Part shown: positions 9,140 through 17,497 of the stretch, piece by piece
Layout: every line of letters begins with the position of its first letter
How positions within the stretch are numbered: the first letter of the stretch is position 1
From: CAYUAG01 sp046483025
GTDB lineage: Bacteria > Zhuqueibacterota > QNDG01 > CAYUAG01
Direction of reading: 5' to 3'
Assembly: GCA_046483025.1 (NCBI GenBank)
Contig: JAWODZ010000116.1
Span: 1-64,000 of the forward strand
Length of the DNA stretch: 64,000 nt
Position numbers and translations under genes: made by a program
The notes under the pieces: model-generated
What the model was told of the DNA's origin: nothing
Database searches by the model: none
What the model saw: the letters and a program-made list of their open reading frames with translations, nothing else

Positions 9140-10123
9140 CTATTTATTATGTATTTCAATGATATCACCATCATTTAAAATATATTCTCTATCCACTCTT
9201 TGTCCGTCATATTTATTACGGCTCCATATACGTGCATATTTCATATTCTCAGCTAACTCTTTATGTATAGCTTCCGCGGCATCATAAACATTCGATCCTC
9301 TCTGCAAAATATATGGTTTGCCAAAGTCTTTTTTCTGACCGGGAGCTTTTGTGTAAATTCTGATGATATTTAATCTTTGAAAAACTGTTGCAGCAAATTG
9401 TTGCGTACCAGAAATATCTTTCAAAGACAAGCAGACACTGGGTATATCATCATCAATGATAGTATTAATATCATTAGGTGAAATATGTGCAATATCACAC
9501 TTTGTACCCACAACCAAAGTGCTTTTATATGCATCGGTTCCTTGTGGTCTTTTGTCCCCATCTTTTACAAGATAAATATTATGCTCACCCAATAATTCAT
9601 TAATCAACTTATAATCTGCAACAATATCAAAAGAAGTCAAATCCAATAAAACAATAGCCAGATCTGTTAATCGTATTATGTTATGGACATACTGTTCATC
9701 ATATTCCAGAGATATGGGAGGAAGATCAATTATTTGGATATTAATATCTTCATACTGCATCATGCCCTGAAACGGTTTAAAAGTGGAAAAAGGATAATTT
9801 GCTACCTTTGAGTTAACATTAGTAAAATAATTTATTAGTAAAGATTTCCCGGAGTTTGGTAGCCCTACCAGTGAAATCTGTCCTACTCCTTCTCTGGGAA
9901 TATTATCTAAACTTGCAGTTTGTTTGGTGGCAGATTTTTTCTGGGATAAAGAGGAATACTTAGAAATCTTTTTCTTGATATCTCCTTGTAAATGGTCAGT
10001 GCCTTTATGCTTGGGCATAATGGCTAACATCTCTTTCAATATTTTAACTTTTGCTTTAGGATCACTTTCTTCACGAAATCTTTTTTCAGCAGCATAATAA
10101 TTTGGTGGTAAATTTGCTGGCAT
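9140..10123 (-). CDS. DRG/Obg-like GTPase with TGS domain
   Basis: A 327-residue GTPase. The N-terminal MPANLPPNYYAAEKRF block and MPKHKGTDHLQ are hallmarks of the bacterial and archaeal DRG-like group. G1 is LVGLPNSGKSLL (about residues 81-92), switch I carries NYPFSTFKPFQG, G3 is IDLPP, G4 is GTKCD. The C-terminal 75 residues form a TGS domain (ILQRGSNVYDAAEAIH ... LNDGDIIEIH). Relatives bind ribosomes or RNA. It lies 15 bases after the TPR/NHL gene and 8 before the MEMO gene, so it appears to be co-transcribed with envelope genes. Confidence 0.9.
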   Translation of the reverse strand: MPANLPPNYYAAEKRFREESDPKAKVKILKEMLAIMPKHKGTDHLQGDIKKKISKYSSLSQKKSATKQTASLDNIPREGVGQISLVGLPNSGKSLLINYFTNVNSKVANYPFSTFKPFQGMMQYEDINIQIIDLPPISLEYDEQYVHNIIRLTDLAIVLLDLTSFDIVADYKLINELLGEHNIYLVKDGDKRPQGTDAYKSTLVVGTKCDIAHISPNDINTIIDDDIPSVCLSLKDISGTQQFAATVFQRLNIIRIYTKAPGQKKDFGKPYILQRGSNVYDAAEAIHKELAENMKYARIWSRNKYDGQRVDREYILNDGDIIEIHNK

Positions 10124-10138
10124 AAAAAAATAATATAT

Positions 10139-13100
10139 TTAATGTTGTTCAGTTAATGTAAATTTTTCAATTTTCTTACTTTTCCTATTTAAAACATACA
10201 GTACTGTATTATTCCCAAAACCGTGTGCATATAAATCATAGTATGCACCTTCATTACCTTCAGCAACCTTAACAATAGAATCAAGAAAATTACCATTACT
10301 GTCAACAATTTTTATTCCATATCGGTCAGCAATATATATCAACATATTATTAATGTTATTTACAGTACTTTCAGAAACAGAAATTCTGGTTGGATAAGTA
10401 AGTTTAACCGGTAACCCAACCATGTTATTTCTACCATTTTCTCCAAATACTTTTAAAAAATTCCCATTACTGTCAAAAACAAATATCTGGTGCGCTGCCC
10501 AGTTAACAATATAAATATTGCCTTCAAAGTCAACAGCTATTCCTTCCGGAATAAAAATTTCTCTATACTCTTGAGGAACAGATATATTAAAATCAGTTCG
10601 ATTATTGTCTTGATATTTTGTTAAGGTGGTTGTATCATTTCTTACTCCAAAATAGGCATTGTGAAATTTAGAATAGACAACGTCTCTATAATGAATATTA
10701 TTTTGGAAATCATCTGTGATTATCTCTCTGTTATCACTTAATTTATTTGAGAATAAAATATTCCAGTCATTCCGTTCACTTAAATCAATAATATCTATTT
10801 GCTCTGTGTTTTTAAAATCATTAATTGACAGTCGTGAAGATATATATGATAAAACATATTGTAATCTGACTCTGATCTTTTTTGTCCCAGGTGTGACAAA
10901 TTGTATTTTTTTGTAAACGGGATAGCAATCAGGATTTTTTATTGATAAAATATGTGAAGTATTCAATTTAATTGAATCCTGGGAAAAAATATAATTTTCA
11001 ACTGATTTTATTGCTAAACTATCTAATAATACAGATGGTTTATATACAACTCCCTCCGGACAAATAATTTCTACAACAAAATTTGAAAATAACTCTCCTA
11101 TTCTTTCCTGAATTCCAATATTTATAGTATAAATTCTGCGAGTAAATATTGATTTTTCATAACTGTTGATGGAAGGATAAAAGCTCCTTTTTGGTAATCC
11201 ATATTTTTTGTAATATCGAATTGCCTGGTTAAAATCTTTCTGTTTTAAAAAATCACTGTCTGCAAATTTTTCCATAGAAATAATTTCTTCGTCATCTCCT
11301 ACCAAAAGAGCTTCAGGATAGATAATACTGGAAATATTGATATCATTTAATACTCTTAAATTACCGGTTTCATTAAAATTCTTTGTTCTGTCTAAACCGG
11401 CATCCGCATTAACGTACCAAAAATTATTTTTTTCCTTTTCACCTATCTTTTCTTTTATACTTTGATAACATCGGTATGAAGCAGCAAAGTTCTCCCTTAG
11501 ACGAAAAATTTCAGATAAATAGTAAGTTGAACGTAAACTATGTTTTTCATTTATTAAGGTGATGAAAATTTCCTGGGCTTTATTAAAAAATCTGTTTTGT
11601 TGACTATTGTTTGCTGAATTTCGAGCTGCTTCAAAAAAACTTCTTGCCCGAATATAATTCCCTTCATATTGATATTTACCTGCCAGATCATTCAACTTTT
11701 TCAATACATCAGCAGCATTTCTGAACAATTTTCTCTTATCATCCTGTGAAGGTTGGATTTCCGCTTCTAAAAATAGTTTTAAACCATCATAAAAAATAAT
11801 TCGCTGACCAAGATCAGAAGGTGTGTCTTCCAGACCTTGTTCTAAACTTCTCAGATACTGAAGAAGATTATTTATATGATTTAAAGAACTCTTTCTCTCC
11901 TTCCCCACCACTTTTGTAGCCCGTTCCAACATTTCTTGAATTAAATTAATAACTTTATCTACTACTGCTTTAGTTTTGATTTGCATTCCCTTAGTTTGAA
12001 TAATATCATTGATATTATGTCCCAGACAAATCCTCACTAAACTATGCAGGGTATTTTTTTCTTGTTCGATAGATGAATTTTCGGGGGTAAAATTCTCAAG
12101 ATTATCATTAATCTCTTGTAAAATATTGCTATGCGAAACATTATTATCGAATCTTATAAGTAATTTTCTATAATAAGCAGATTCTCTTAAAAAATTTATT
12201 CGTGAATCTATCAGCAATTCATCTGTGTTTTCTAGATAGTGGTCAAAACTTTCCATTGCATTATGATCATTATTCAAAAATTGTAACCAACCCAGCCAAT
12301 ACCAGGCATCAGGAATTATCTGAGCGGCATTTTCAAAGTTAGTTAAGTTAATATTCGATAAGTTATTTAATTGCCTGCTTCCCTCATATATAAAATCTGT
12401 CAGACTATTGATAAAATACTTTTCTCCGGAAAAACCAGAAAGATTCTCCAGTGATGAAATTACATTATTTCTATTCTGACTAGTAGGATTAATAATAAGA
12501 TTATAAAATAATTTATATAATGTTGAATAATCTACAATAAAATTAAATTGATTCTTTAATTGATGATCCACTCCTGATAATAATCTTTGATAATTAATAC
12601 TTTTTAAGACATTAAGCGCATTTTCACTATTTCCCTGAATGATATCGATTATTACCTTCTTAAGTAATACATCATTTTTTCTAATGTTGGCAATTACTCT
12701 CTTTTTTTCAGAAATCTGAGGATTAGAAATAATAATCTCAAATAAATTTTCAGAAGAATTTAAATAATCAATAAGATCATCCCAGGAGGGTTCAGGTAGG
12801 CATATAAGATATTGTACCAGCCTCAAATATGATTCAGCAGTCATAAATACACTATTATTATAAATCATACTACCTGCAGTTTCTGATATCTTGCTAAACT
12901 CGGTCGCACTTTTTATTAAATAAGATACCGGGTTTAAGGACAACTCTGCACTTCTGAAACTACACCACGCTTTTTTATACTGAGGGTTATATTGTGATCC
13001 TTCAATATCAGGTTGCTGTGATGCCTTTTCAAAAAAATCTGTTGCTTTACTGATATAATCCAATGCTGATTGATTACTGATTCCATCACTAAATGATAAA

Positions 13101-13303
13101 TTATAATAACTTTCACCTATAAAATAATAAGCTTTGCCTCGATTAGACTGATATTTTTCAGCATAATTATTCAACAAAGAAATCGCTTCATCAAAATTTC
13201 CTTTATTAAATGATTTCATTGCCTGAGTAGAATATATATCCTGAGAAAATAACTCTAATGTACAAATTAACCAACTAAATAAAAATAAACGAATTAAACG
13301 CAT
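10139..13303 (-). CDS. Periplasmic TPR protein with C-terminal NHL repeats
   Basis: A 1054-residue exported protein. The signal peptide is MRLIRLFLFSWLICTLELFS. A TPR-like helical solenoid covers most of residues 25-640 (MKSFNKGNFDEAISLLNNYA, KAYYFIGESYYNL, STYYLSEIFRLRENFAASYR). A beta-rich stretch at about 730-830 follows (PEGVVYKPSVLLDSL). The last 170 residues carry NHL-type propeller repeats (GIAVDFEGNIYIVNW, IFVFDSNGNFLKVFG, VDSNGNFLDSI). GAGG lies nine bases before the ATG. It sits directly after the ExbB/ExbD/TonB-like genes, so a scaffold or partner role for that complex is plausible but unproven. Confidence 0.75.
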   Translation of the reverse strand: MRLIRLFLFSWLICTLELFSQDIYSTQAMKSFNKGNFDEAISLLNNYAEKYQSNRGKAYYFIGESYYNLSFSDGISNQSALDYISKATDFFEKASQQPDIEGSQYNPQYKKAWCSFRSAELSLNPVSYLIKSATEFSKISETAGSMIYNNSVFMTAESYLRLVQYLICLPEPSWDDLIDYLNSSENLFEIIISNPQISEKKRVIANIRKNDVLLKKVIIDIIQGNSENALNVLKSINYQRLLSGVDHQLKNQFNFIVDYSTLYKLFYNLIINPTSQNRNNVISSLENLSGFSGEKYFINSLTDFIYEGSRQLNNLSNINLTNFENAAQIIPDAWYWLGWLQFLNNDHNAMESFDHYLENTDELLIDSRINFLRESAYYRKLLIRFDNNVSHSNILQEINDNLENFTPENSSIEQEKNTLHSLVRICLGHNINDIIQTKGMQIKTKAVVDKVINLIQEMLERATKVVGKERKSSLNHINNLLQYLRSLEQGLEDTPSDLGQRIIFYDGLKLFLEAEIQPSQDDKRKLFRNAADVLKKLNDLAGKYQYEGNYIRARSFFEAARNSANNSQQNRFFNKAQEIFITLINEKHSLRSTYYLSEIFRLRENFAASYRCYQSIKEKIGEKEKNNFWYVNADAGLDRTKNFNETGNLRVLNDINISSIIYPEALLVGDDEEIISMEKFADSDFLKQKDFNQAIRYYKKYGLPKRSFYPSINSYEKSIFTRRIYTINIGIQERIGELFSNFVVEIICPEGVVYKPSVLLDSLAIKSVENYIFSQDSIKLNTSHILSIKNPDCYPVYKKIQFVTPGTKKIRVRLQYVLSYISSRLSINDFKNTEQIDIIDLSERNDWNILFSNKLSDNREIITDDFQNNIHYRDVVYSKFHNAYFGVRNDTTTLTKYQDNNRTDFNISVPQEYREIFIPEGIAVDFEGNIYIVNWAAHQIFVFDSNGNFLKVFGENGRNNMVGLPVKLTYPTRISVSESTVNNINNMLIYIADRYGIKIVDSNGNFLDSIVKVAEGNEGAYYDLYAHGFGNNTVLYVLNRKSKKIEKFTLTEQH

Positions 13304-13324
13304 ATGTACATACCTCGCTATTGT

Positions 13325-13906
13325 TTAATTAATGCTGCCGTATTTTACTAATTCTGACGACAACCCCGGTATATAATATAGCATACCATCTTGAATAGGA
13401 ACAAAATCCGCTATATCAGGATTTCTTTTCAGATCATAACTGTCAATGATTAATTTCTCTTCCTCCGATGGAAGATTAAAATAAAATTGAATATTTCCGT
13501 TTTTATAAAACGTATATCTCCAGGTTGTCATTTTTTTACTTATTATTCTTCCCACATTTGTATGACCAGCATCATCTAATTTCTGTATATAAAAAATTCC
13601 ATTATCATCTATATATCCATCTACTGTAATCGTTGCTGTAGGATCAGTACCCATTAATTGCTGCCAGTCAATTTCAATACTATTTGAAGCTAAATCAATA
13701 GTAAATAATAATGGTTTTCTTTCTGGACCGGTAATAATAATATCTCCTATACCTGGCCTTATTGGTTGAGACAGAGGTGTTTCATCATGTTGAGGTATGT
13801 ACGTATCATTATTTGGAAATTGTTTAAGACAACTGATTACACCAGATATGATTATAAAAGAAATCAATACAATAATGAAAATAATAACTTTTATATATTT
13901 TCTCAT
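13325..13906 (-). CDS. TonB-like membrane-anchored envelope protein
   Basis: A 193-residue protein with a basic start, one hydrophobic helix (residues 7-24), and then a Pro-containing linker and a C-terminal domain of about 120 residues. That domain contains VDGYIDDNGIFYI, NVGRIISKKMTTWRYTFYKNG and a closing strand set, which is reminiscent of the TonB C-terminal plan in which a W-R-F/Y-x-P/Y-x-K/N-G strand is typical. VISC at residue 26 could alternatively be a lipobox. Its gene overlaps the second exbD by four bases (ATGA), so translation is coupled. Position strongly suggests it is the energy-transducing partner; sequence alone is weak support. Confidence 0.55.
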   Translation of the reverse strand: MRKYIKVIIFIIVLISFIIISGVISCLKQFPNNDTYIPQHDETPLSQPIRPGIGDIIITGPERKPLLFTIDLASNSIEIDWQQLMGTDPTATITVDGYIDDNGIFYIQKLDDAGHTNVGRIISKKMTTWRYTFYKNGNIQFYFNLPSEEEKLIIDSYDLKRNPDIADFVPIQDGMLYYIPGLSSELVKYGSIN

Positions 13907-14463
13907 AAATCAATCTTTATAGTTTGTTCTTGAGGATTAATCTTGATAGTATTACAATTTAATATATCATTAACTGAACCACCAATACAGCCATATTCGA
14001 TATTCATTTGCCCTGCAATCTTCGAAATTATATCCATAATCACTCCGCAGGCAAGATCATTGGGAGATCTGATTAAAATAAAATAATGCTCTTCAGGATT
14101 TTGTTGCACTATTTTGTTTACATAGTCGATTTTATGACCGAGTTGATCAATTGACATAGAATTTCTATTATATAATCTGTAAATTATATCCTGAGTAGAT
14201 AATCCACTGAATATACTATTTCTGATAAAATCATAATCTGATTTATCGAGCCAGAATATTGTATTTGAATCTATAATTTGGACTAGTATTTGGGCTGTTC
14301 CTGGTTGATTTTTTGGAGTAGGTAAAAACAACCCTCTCTCTTGCGGCGGTGTCTGAATCACATAACTTGACACCAAAAAAAATATAAAAAGAATAAATAT
14401 CATATCAATTAATGATACCAGTTCTATACTTTCTTTTATTTTAAAACGCTTTTTAAAAGCCAA
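13903..14463 (-). CDS. ExbD/TolR family protein 2
   Basis: A 186-residue biopolymer-transport subunit. After a basic cytosolic start (KKRFKIKES) comes the single helix SLIDMIFILFIFFLVSSYVI, with the membrane Asp in LIDMIF at the position used for proton movement in ExbD and TolR. The rest is periplasmic: YVNKIVQQNPEEHYFILIRSP is the usual second half of the ExbD fold. It is about 40-50 residues longer than many ExbD proteins. It lies 9 bases after ExbD 1, and its stop overlaps the start of the TonB-like gene. Confidence 0.85.
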   Translation of the reverse strand: MAFKKRFKIKESIELVSLIDMIFILFIFFLVSSYVIQTPPQERGLFLPTPKNQPGTAQILVQIIDSNTIFWLDKSDYDFIRNSIFSGLSTQDIIYRLYNRNSMSIDQLGHKIDYVNKIVQQNPEEHYFILIRSPNDLACGVIMDIISKIAGQMNIEYGCIGGSVNDILNCNTIKINPQEQTIKIDL

Positions 14464-14472
14464 ATTATACCT

Positions 14473-15060
14473 CTAATATGATAATGATCGTGTAATAACT
14501 CTGGGAATTGTATCACCATAAGCACTGCATTGGTCAAGTATATAATTAAAAATTCTAAATTCAATATTTCTATCAGCCCGGATTTCTACTGAATTATTAA
14601 GATTTGGTTTCAAAAAATGAGCTTTTTTATAATCATTGATTGACTCTCTAATCAATTGACAGGCAGAAAGTGAGGCAAAGGCATTATCATTCAAATTTAA
14701 AAAATTATCTGGAAACGTGTCACATCGTGCATCCTCAATTGCCTCTCTTTTAGCATGACTATATTTTGTAGTATCTCCGGAAGGAAGTAAAACATACAGA
14801 ACTCTGGGATTGGTAATATCATCCTCTACAAACTTTACTTCAAACATTAAGGTAGTTAAAATTATATCTTTTTCTTCGGTTAAATTACTGTTTATAGCGG
14901 GTAGATCTAATCTTTTGATGGGTTGCCCTCCGGCATGATGGGAAATATCCGGATTTGTATAAGATAGAGTAACCAGAGAAAAAATTAAAAGCAAAAAAAT
15001 CATATCAATCATTCCCGGAAGTGAAATACCTTTTTTCGGATAATCCTTTTTAAAAGACAT
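14473..15060 (-). CDS. ExbD/TolR family protein 1
   Basis: A 195-residue protein with the ExbD plan: a short basic N-terminus (SFKKDYPKKG), then the helix PGMIDMIFLLLIFSLVTL with the key Asp in MIDMIF, then a periplasmic domain with VEIRADRNIEFRIFNYILDQC near the end. The start overlaps the exbB stop by one base (TAATG), so the two are translationally coupled. Two different ExbD proteins following one ExbB is a known arrangement in gliding and TonB-like systems of the Bacteroidetes group. Confidence 0.85.
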   Translation of the reverse strand: MSFKKDYPKKGISLPGMIDMIFLLLIFSLVTLSYTNPDISHHAGGQPIKRLDLPAINSNLTEEKDIILTTLMFEVKFVEDDITNPRVLYVLLPSGDTTKYSHAKREAIEDARCDTFPDNFLNLNDNAFASLSACQLIRESINDYKKAHFLKPNLNNSVEIRADRNIEFRIFNYILDQCSAYGDTIPRVITRSLSY

Positions 15061-16412
15061 TAATCATCCCTTTTATCATGAATCTTTTCGGATAATCTAA
15101 CATACAATTTTTCCCACTTCATATAGATTCTCTTCAATTTATTATTAAAATAATAATACACCATTAAAAATATAAAACTGATTGCCAGGCCTTCTATAGT
15201 AGTCCACAATGCTTCATTGATACCTCCGGATAATTCTGTTATCATTTGCTGTCCCTGAGAAATACTAGGTTGTATATCATCGAAAACTTTGGATATTCCT
15301 GTGGCTGTACCAAATAATCCCACAATAGGAGCCAAAGTACCAATATTCCATAACCAGTCAACATGACTTTTACGTCTTAAAATTTCAATTTCAGAAGCAG
15401 CCCGGTTTTCTATGGCCCTGTCCACTTCTTTTGATACTTCTATCCAGTGATAGCCATTAATTTCATGACTTTCAAGACCCACTTTAAAAATATTTACCGT
15501 AGGTATATGCTTCCATTTTTCTTTATCATTAATTTCTTTGATTAATGTCTGAATTCCTTTCATACCCTCATCTGCCCAATGTTTTACATTGGCACCTTCT
15601 ACTTCAGAAATAGAAATTTCTTCATTCTTCTTTAATCTTTTATTTATTTCACTGTTAATTTGTTCCTTTGAATGAGTGATTATTCTGTTCCAGTATTCTA
15701 GAATATAACTAAATTCATCTGATAAAACTCTGTCAATATCTTTATTAAATAATTTTGTTTTTTTAATATACTTTCTTTCCTCAACCGGAAAAACTCTATT
15801 ATAATTTAATCGAGGTAGAAAAAGAAAAATAAAAGGTATTAAGGCTAACATAAATATCCATAACACAAAAAATGCACCTTTTCCGGTTACGGAAGCATTC
15901 TCATATTTTTCCCCTTTACCTAATAAAGATAAAGGAAGTTTACCTAAAAAAATTAACTTAATTACATTAGGTATCTTTACATAATTTCTTGTTTTTCCAA
16001 TAATAGTATAAGAAGTATCTGAAATTACATGATATGATGAACCTTTAAATCCTTTTATATACAAATTCCATCTGATTCCGGCCTGTTTATTCTGAAAAGT
16101 ATAGGGGTCATTTGCATTTAATACATCTGAAGAATCAATCAGATCGGATACCGTTGCATTTTCACAATAGATTCGATAATGATCAAATCCCGATTGATTA
16201 TCATATCCGGATAATCTCCATCTAACAGTAATATCCCCGGAAATTGGTCTGATGAAAAACCTTTTTTTAATATTCTCTTTTTTAACTTCAAGAATCTGGG
16301 CAGGATAGTAATTATTATTATCTTGTGCATAGATATTTATTGAAGATAGAACAGACAAAAGAATAATCATAAAAATAATTGTATTTTTTTTCACACCATT
16401 CATATTTAACAT
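15060..16412 (-). CDS. ExbB/TolQ-type motor protein with signal peptide and Fn3-like domain
   Basis: A 450-residue protein. The C-terminal 130 residues are a MotA/TolQ/ExbB domain: HVDWLWNIGTLAPIVGLFGTATG and then GGINEALWTTIEGLAISF, the two conserved helices of the ion-channel core. Unusually, it begins with a signal peptide (about residues 1-30), then a periplasmic Fn3-like module (ISGDITVRWRLSGYDN, YRIYCENATVSD, WNLYIKGFKGSSYHV), then a helix near 178-200 and a long cytosolic helical stretch. The start is the ATG at 16412, because GGAGG lies 5-6 bases upstream; an in-frame GTG at 16436 has no such site. It heads the exbB-exbD-exbD-tonB-like block. Confidence 0.85.
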   Translation of the reverse strand: MLNMNGVKKNTIIFMIILLSVLSSINIYAQDNNNYYPAQILEVKKENIKKRFFIRPISGDITVRWRLSGYDNQSGFDHYRIYCENATVSDLIDSSDVLNANDPYTFQNKQAGIRWNLYIKGFKGSSYHVISDTSYTIIGKTRNYVKIPNVIKLIFLGKLPLSLLGKGEKYENASVTGKGAFFVLWIFMLALIPFIFLFLPRLNYNRVFPVEERKYIKKTKLFNKDIDRVLSDEFSYILEYWNRIITHSKEQINSEINKRLKKNEEISISEVEGANVKHWADEGMKGIQTLIKEINDKEKWKHIPTVNIFKVGLESHEINGYHWIEVSKEVDRAIENRAASEIEILRRKSHVDWLWNIGTLAPIVGLFGTATGISKVFDDIQPSISQGQQMITELSGGINEALWTTIEGLAISFIFLMVYYYFNNKLKRIYMKWEKLYVRLSEKIHDKRDD

Positions 16413-16437
16413 TTTATCCTCCATCAAAGAATACACC

Positions 16438-17472
16438 TTATATTAAATAAATAAAATATATCATCCGGGTTTCAATAACATGATTGGAATAAGTATCCCT
16501 AATCCTGTTATACGTAAAACCAATCGGTAATTTTTCCAAATCAATCTTCATACCTAAAAAGTTAAACTTTCTGATAATATTATTTGATATTACAAACTCC
16601 GCACTTATCTGCCATCCTTCTCCGTTAAAAATTTCTAATTCTTTATTCTTATTTGCATATCGTATTTGATATTCCGGCAGCCATCTGACAGAAAACGCCA
16701 TATATCTTCTGGGCATCAGTTCCAGATCAAAACCAAAAGAAAAAGAAAAAAAATTGGATGCGAATCTATTGATCCCGGTAGAAAACCACATTGTCGAAAT
16801 ATCTACAGCAGGGTACAGGCAAAAATATACATTTTTATCAAGAATCATTCTTGATGTGAGCGATAATCCCATCCCTGTCTGAGAAAGTAAATATATTTTT
16901 TCCAAAAAGTCAAGAGAAGAAAAAAACAAATTTCTTTGCTGAAAAACAATCCCTAATGATTTGAAATCCTGAAAACTATATTTGCTCTCCACGTTTTGGA
17001 GAAAATTTTGAAACTCAGAAGTCTTAGAGTGATGCAAGAACTGTATCTCAAGCGCATGGATATAATCTAAAGGTGGTAGATTTTCTCCTTGATTATTACA
17101 TTTATATCGAAAAGTTCTTACTGGTGACGCTATTTCTTTTCTCTGTTGAATGGCTTTGACATGCCATTGATACACCCCCGACCGTTTCAAAATTCCTTTA
17201 ATATTTCTTAAAGTAAAGGAGACCTCGGAATCATCATCAAATATATGAATTTCTCGCTTAAAACTCTTATCCTCAATAGTTATAACTAATAAATACTTAT
17301 TAATATCCACCAAACCTTCCCATTTAAACATCAGACTATCTTCAGTAACCAGTACATTTTTCTCAGGCAGAAGGAGATCAATTCCAAAGCGTTGGGAAGC
17401 GAAAAATGTTGACGGGATAAATAAAAAAAGTAAGATTAATATTATTGAATTACTTTTTAAAAATATATTCAT
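16438..17472 (-). CDS. Exported envelope protein, probable outer-membrane barrel
   Basis: A 344-residue protein, not assigned to a family. The start at 17472 gives a signal peptide (MNIFLKSNSIILILLFLFIPS, cut near FFA-S). Residues about 30-125 look like an Ig/Fn3-type domain (LFKW-type strand DSLMFKWEG, GVYQWHVKAI). The C-terminal half has alternating polar and aromatic strands (MTSRMILDKN-like turns, YMAFSVRWLPEYQIRYAN, ETRMIYFIYLI), consistent with a small outer-membrane barrel ending in a hydrophobic strand. It lies between the PorV-like gene and exbB, with 25-base gaps on both sides. Confidence 0.55.
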   Translation of the reverse strand: MNIFLKSNSIILILLFLFIPSTFFASQRFGIDLLLPEKNVLVTEDSLMFKWEGLVDINKYLLVITIEDKSFKREIHIFDDDSEVSFTLRNIKGILKRSGVYQWHVKAIQQRKEIASPVRTFRYKCNNQGENLPPLDYIHALEIQFLHHSKTSEFQNFLQNVESKYSFQDFKSLGIVFQQRNLFFSSLDFLEKIYLLSQTGMGLSLTSRMILDKNVYFCLYPAVDISTMWFSTGINRFASNFFSFSFGFDLELMPRRYMAFSVRWLPEYQIRYANKNKELEIFNGEGWQISAEFVISNNIIRKFNFLGMKIDLEKLPIGFTYNRIRDTYSNHVIETRMIYFIYLI

Positions 17473-17497
17473 AAAATAACAAATCAATCAATAACTC

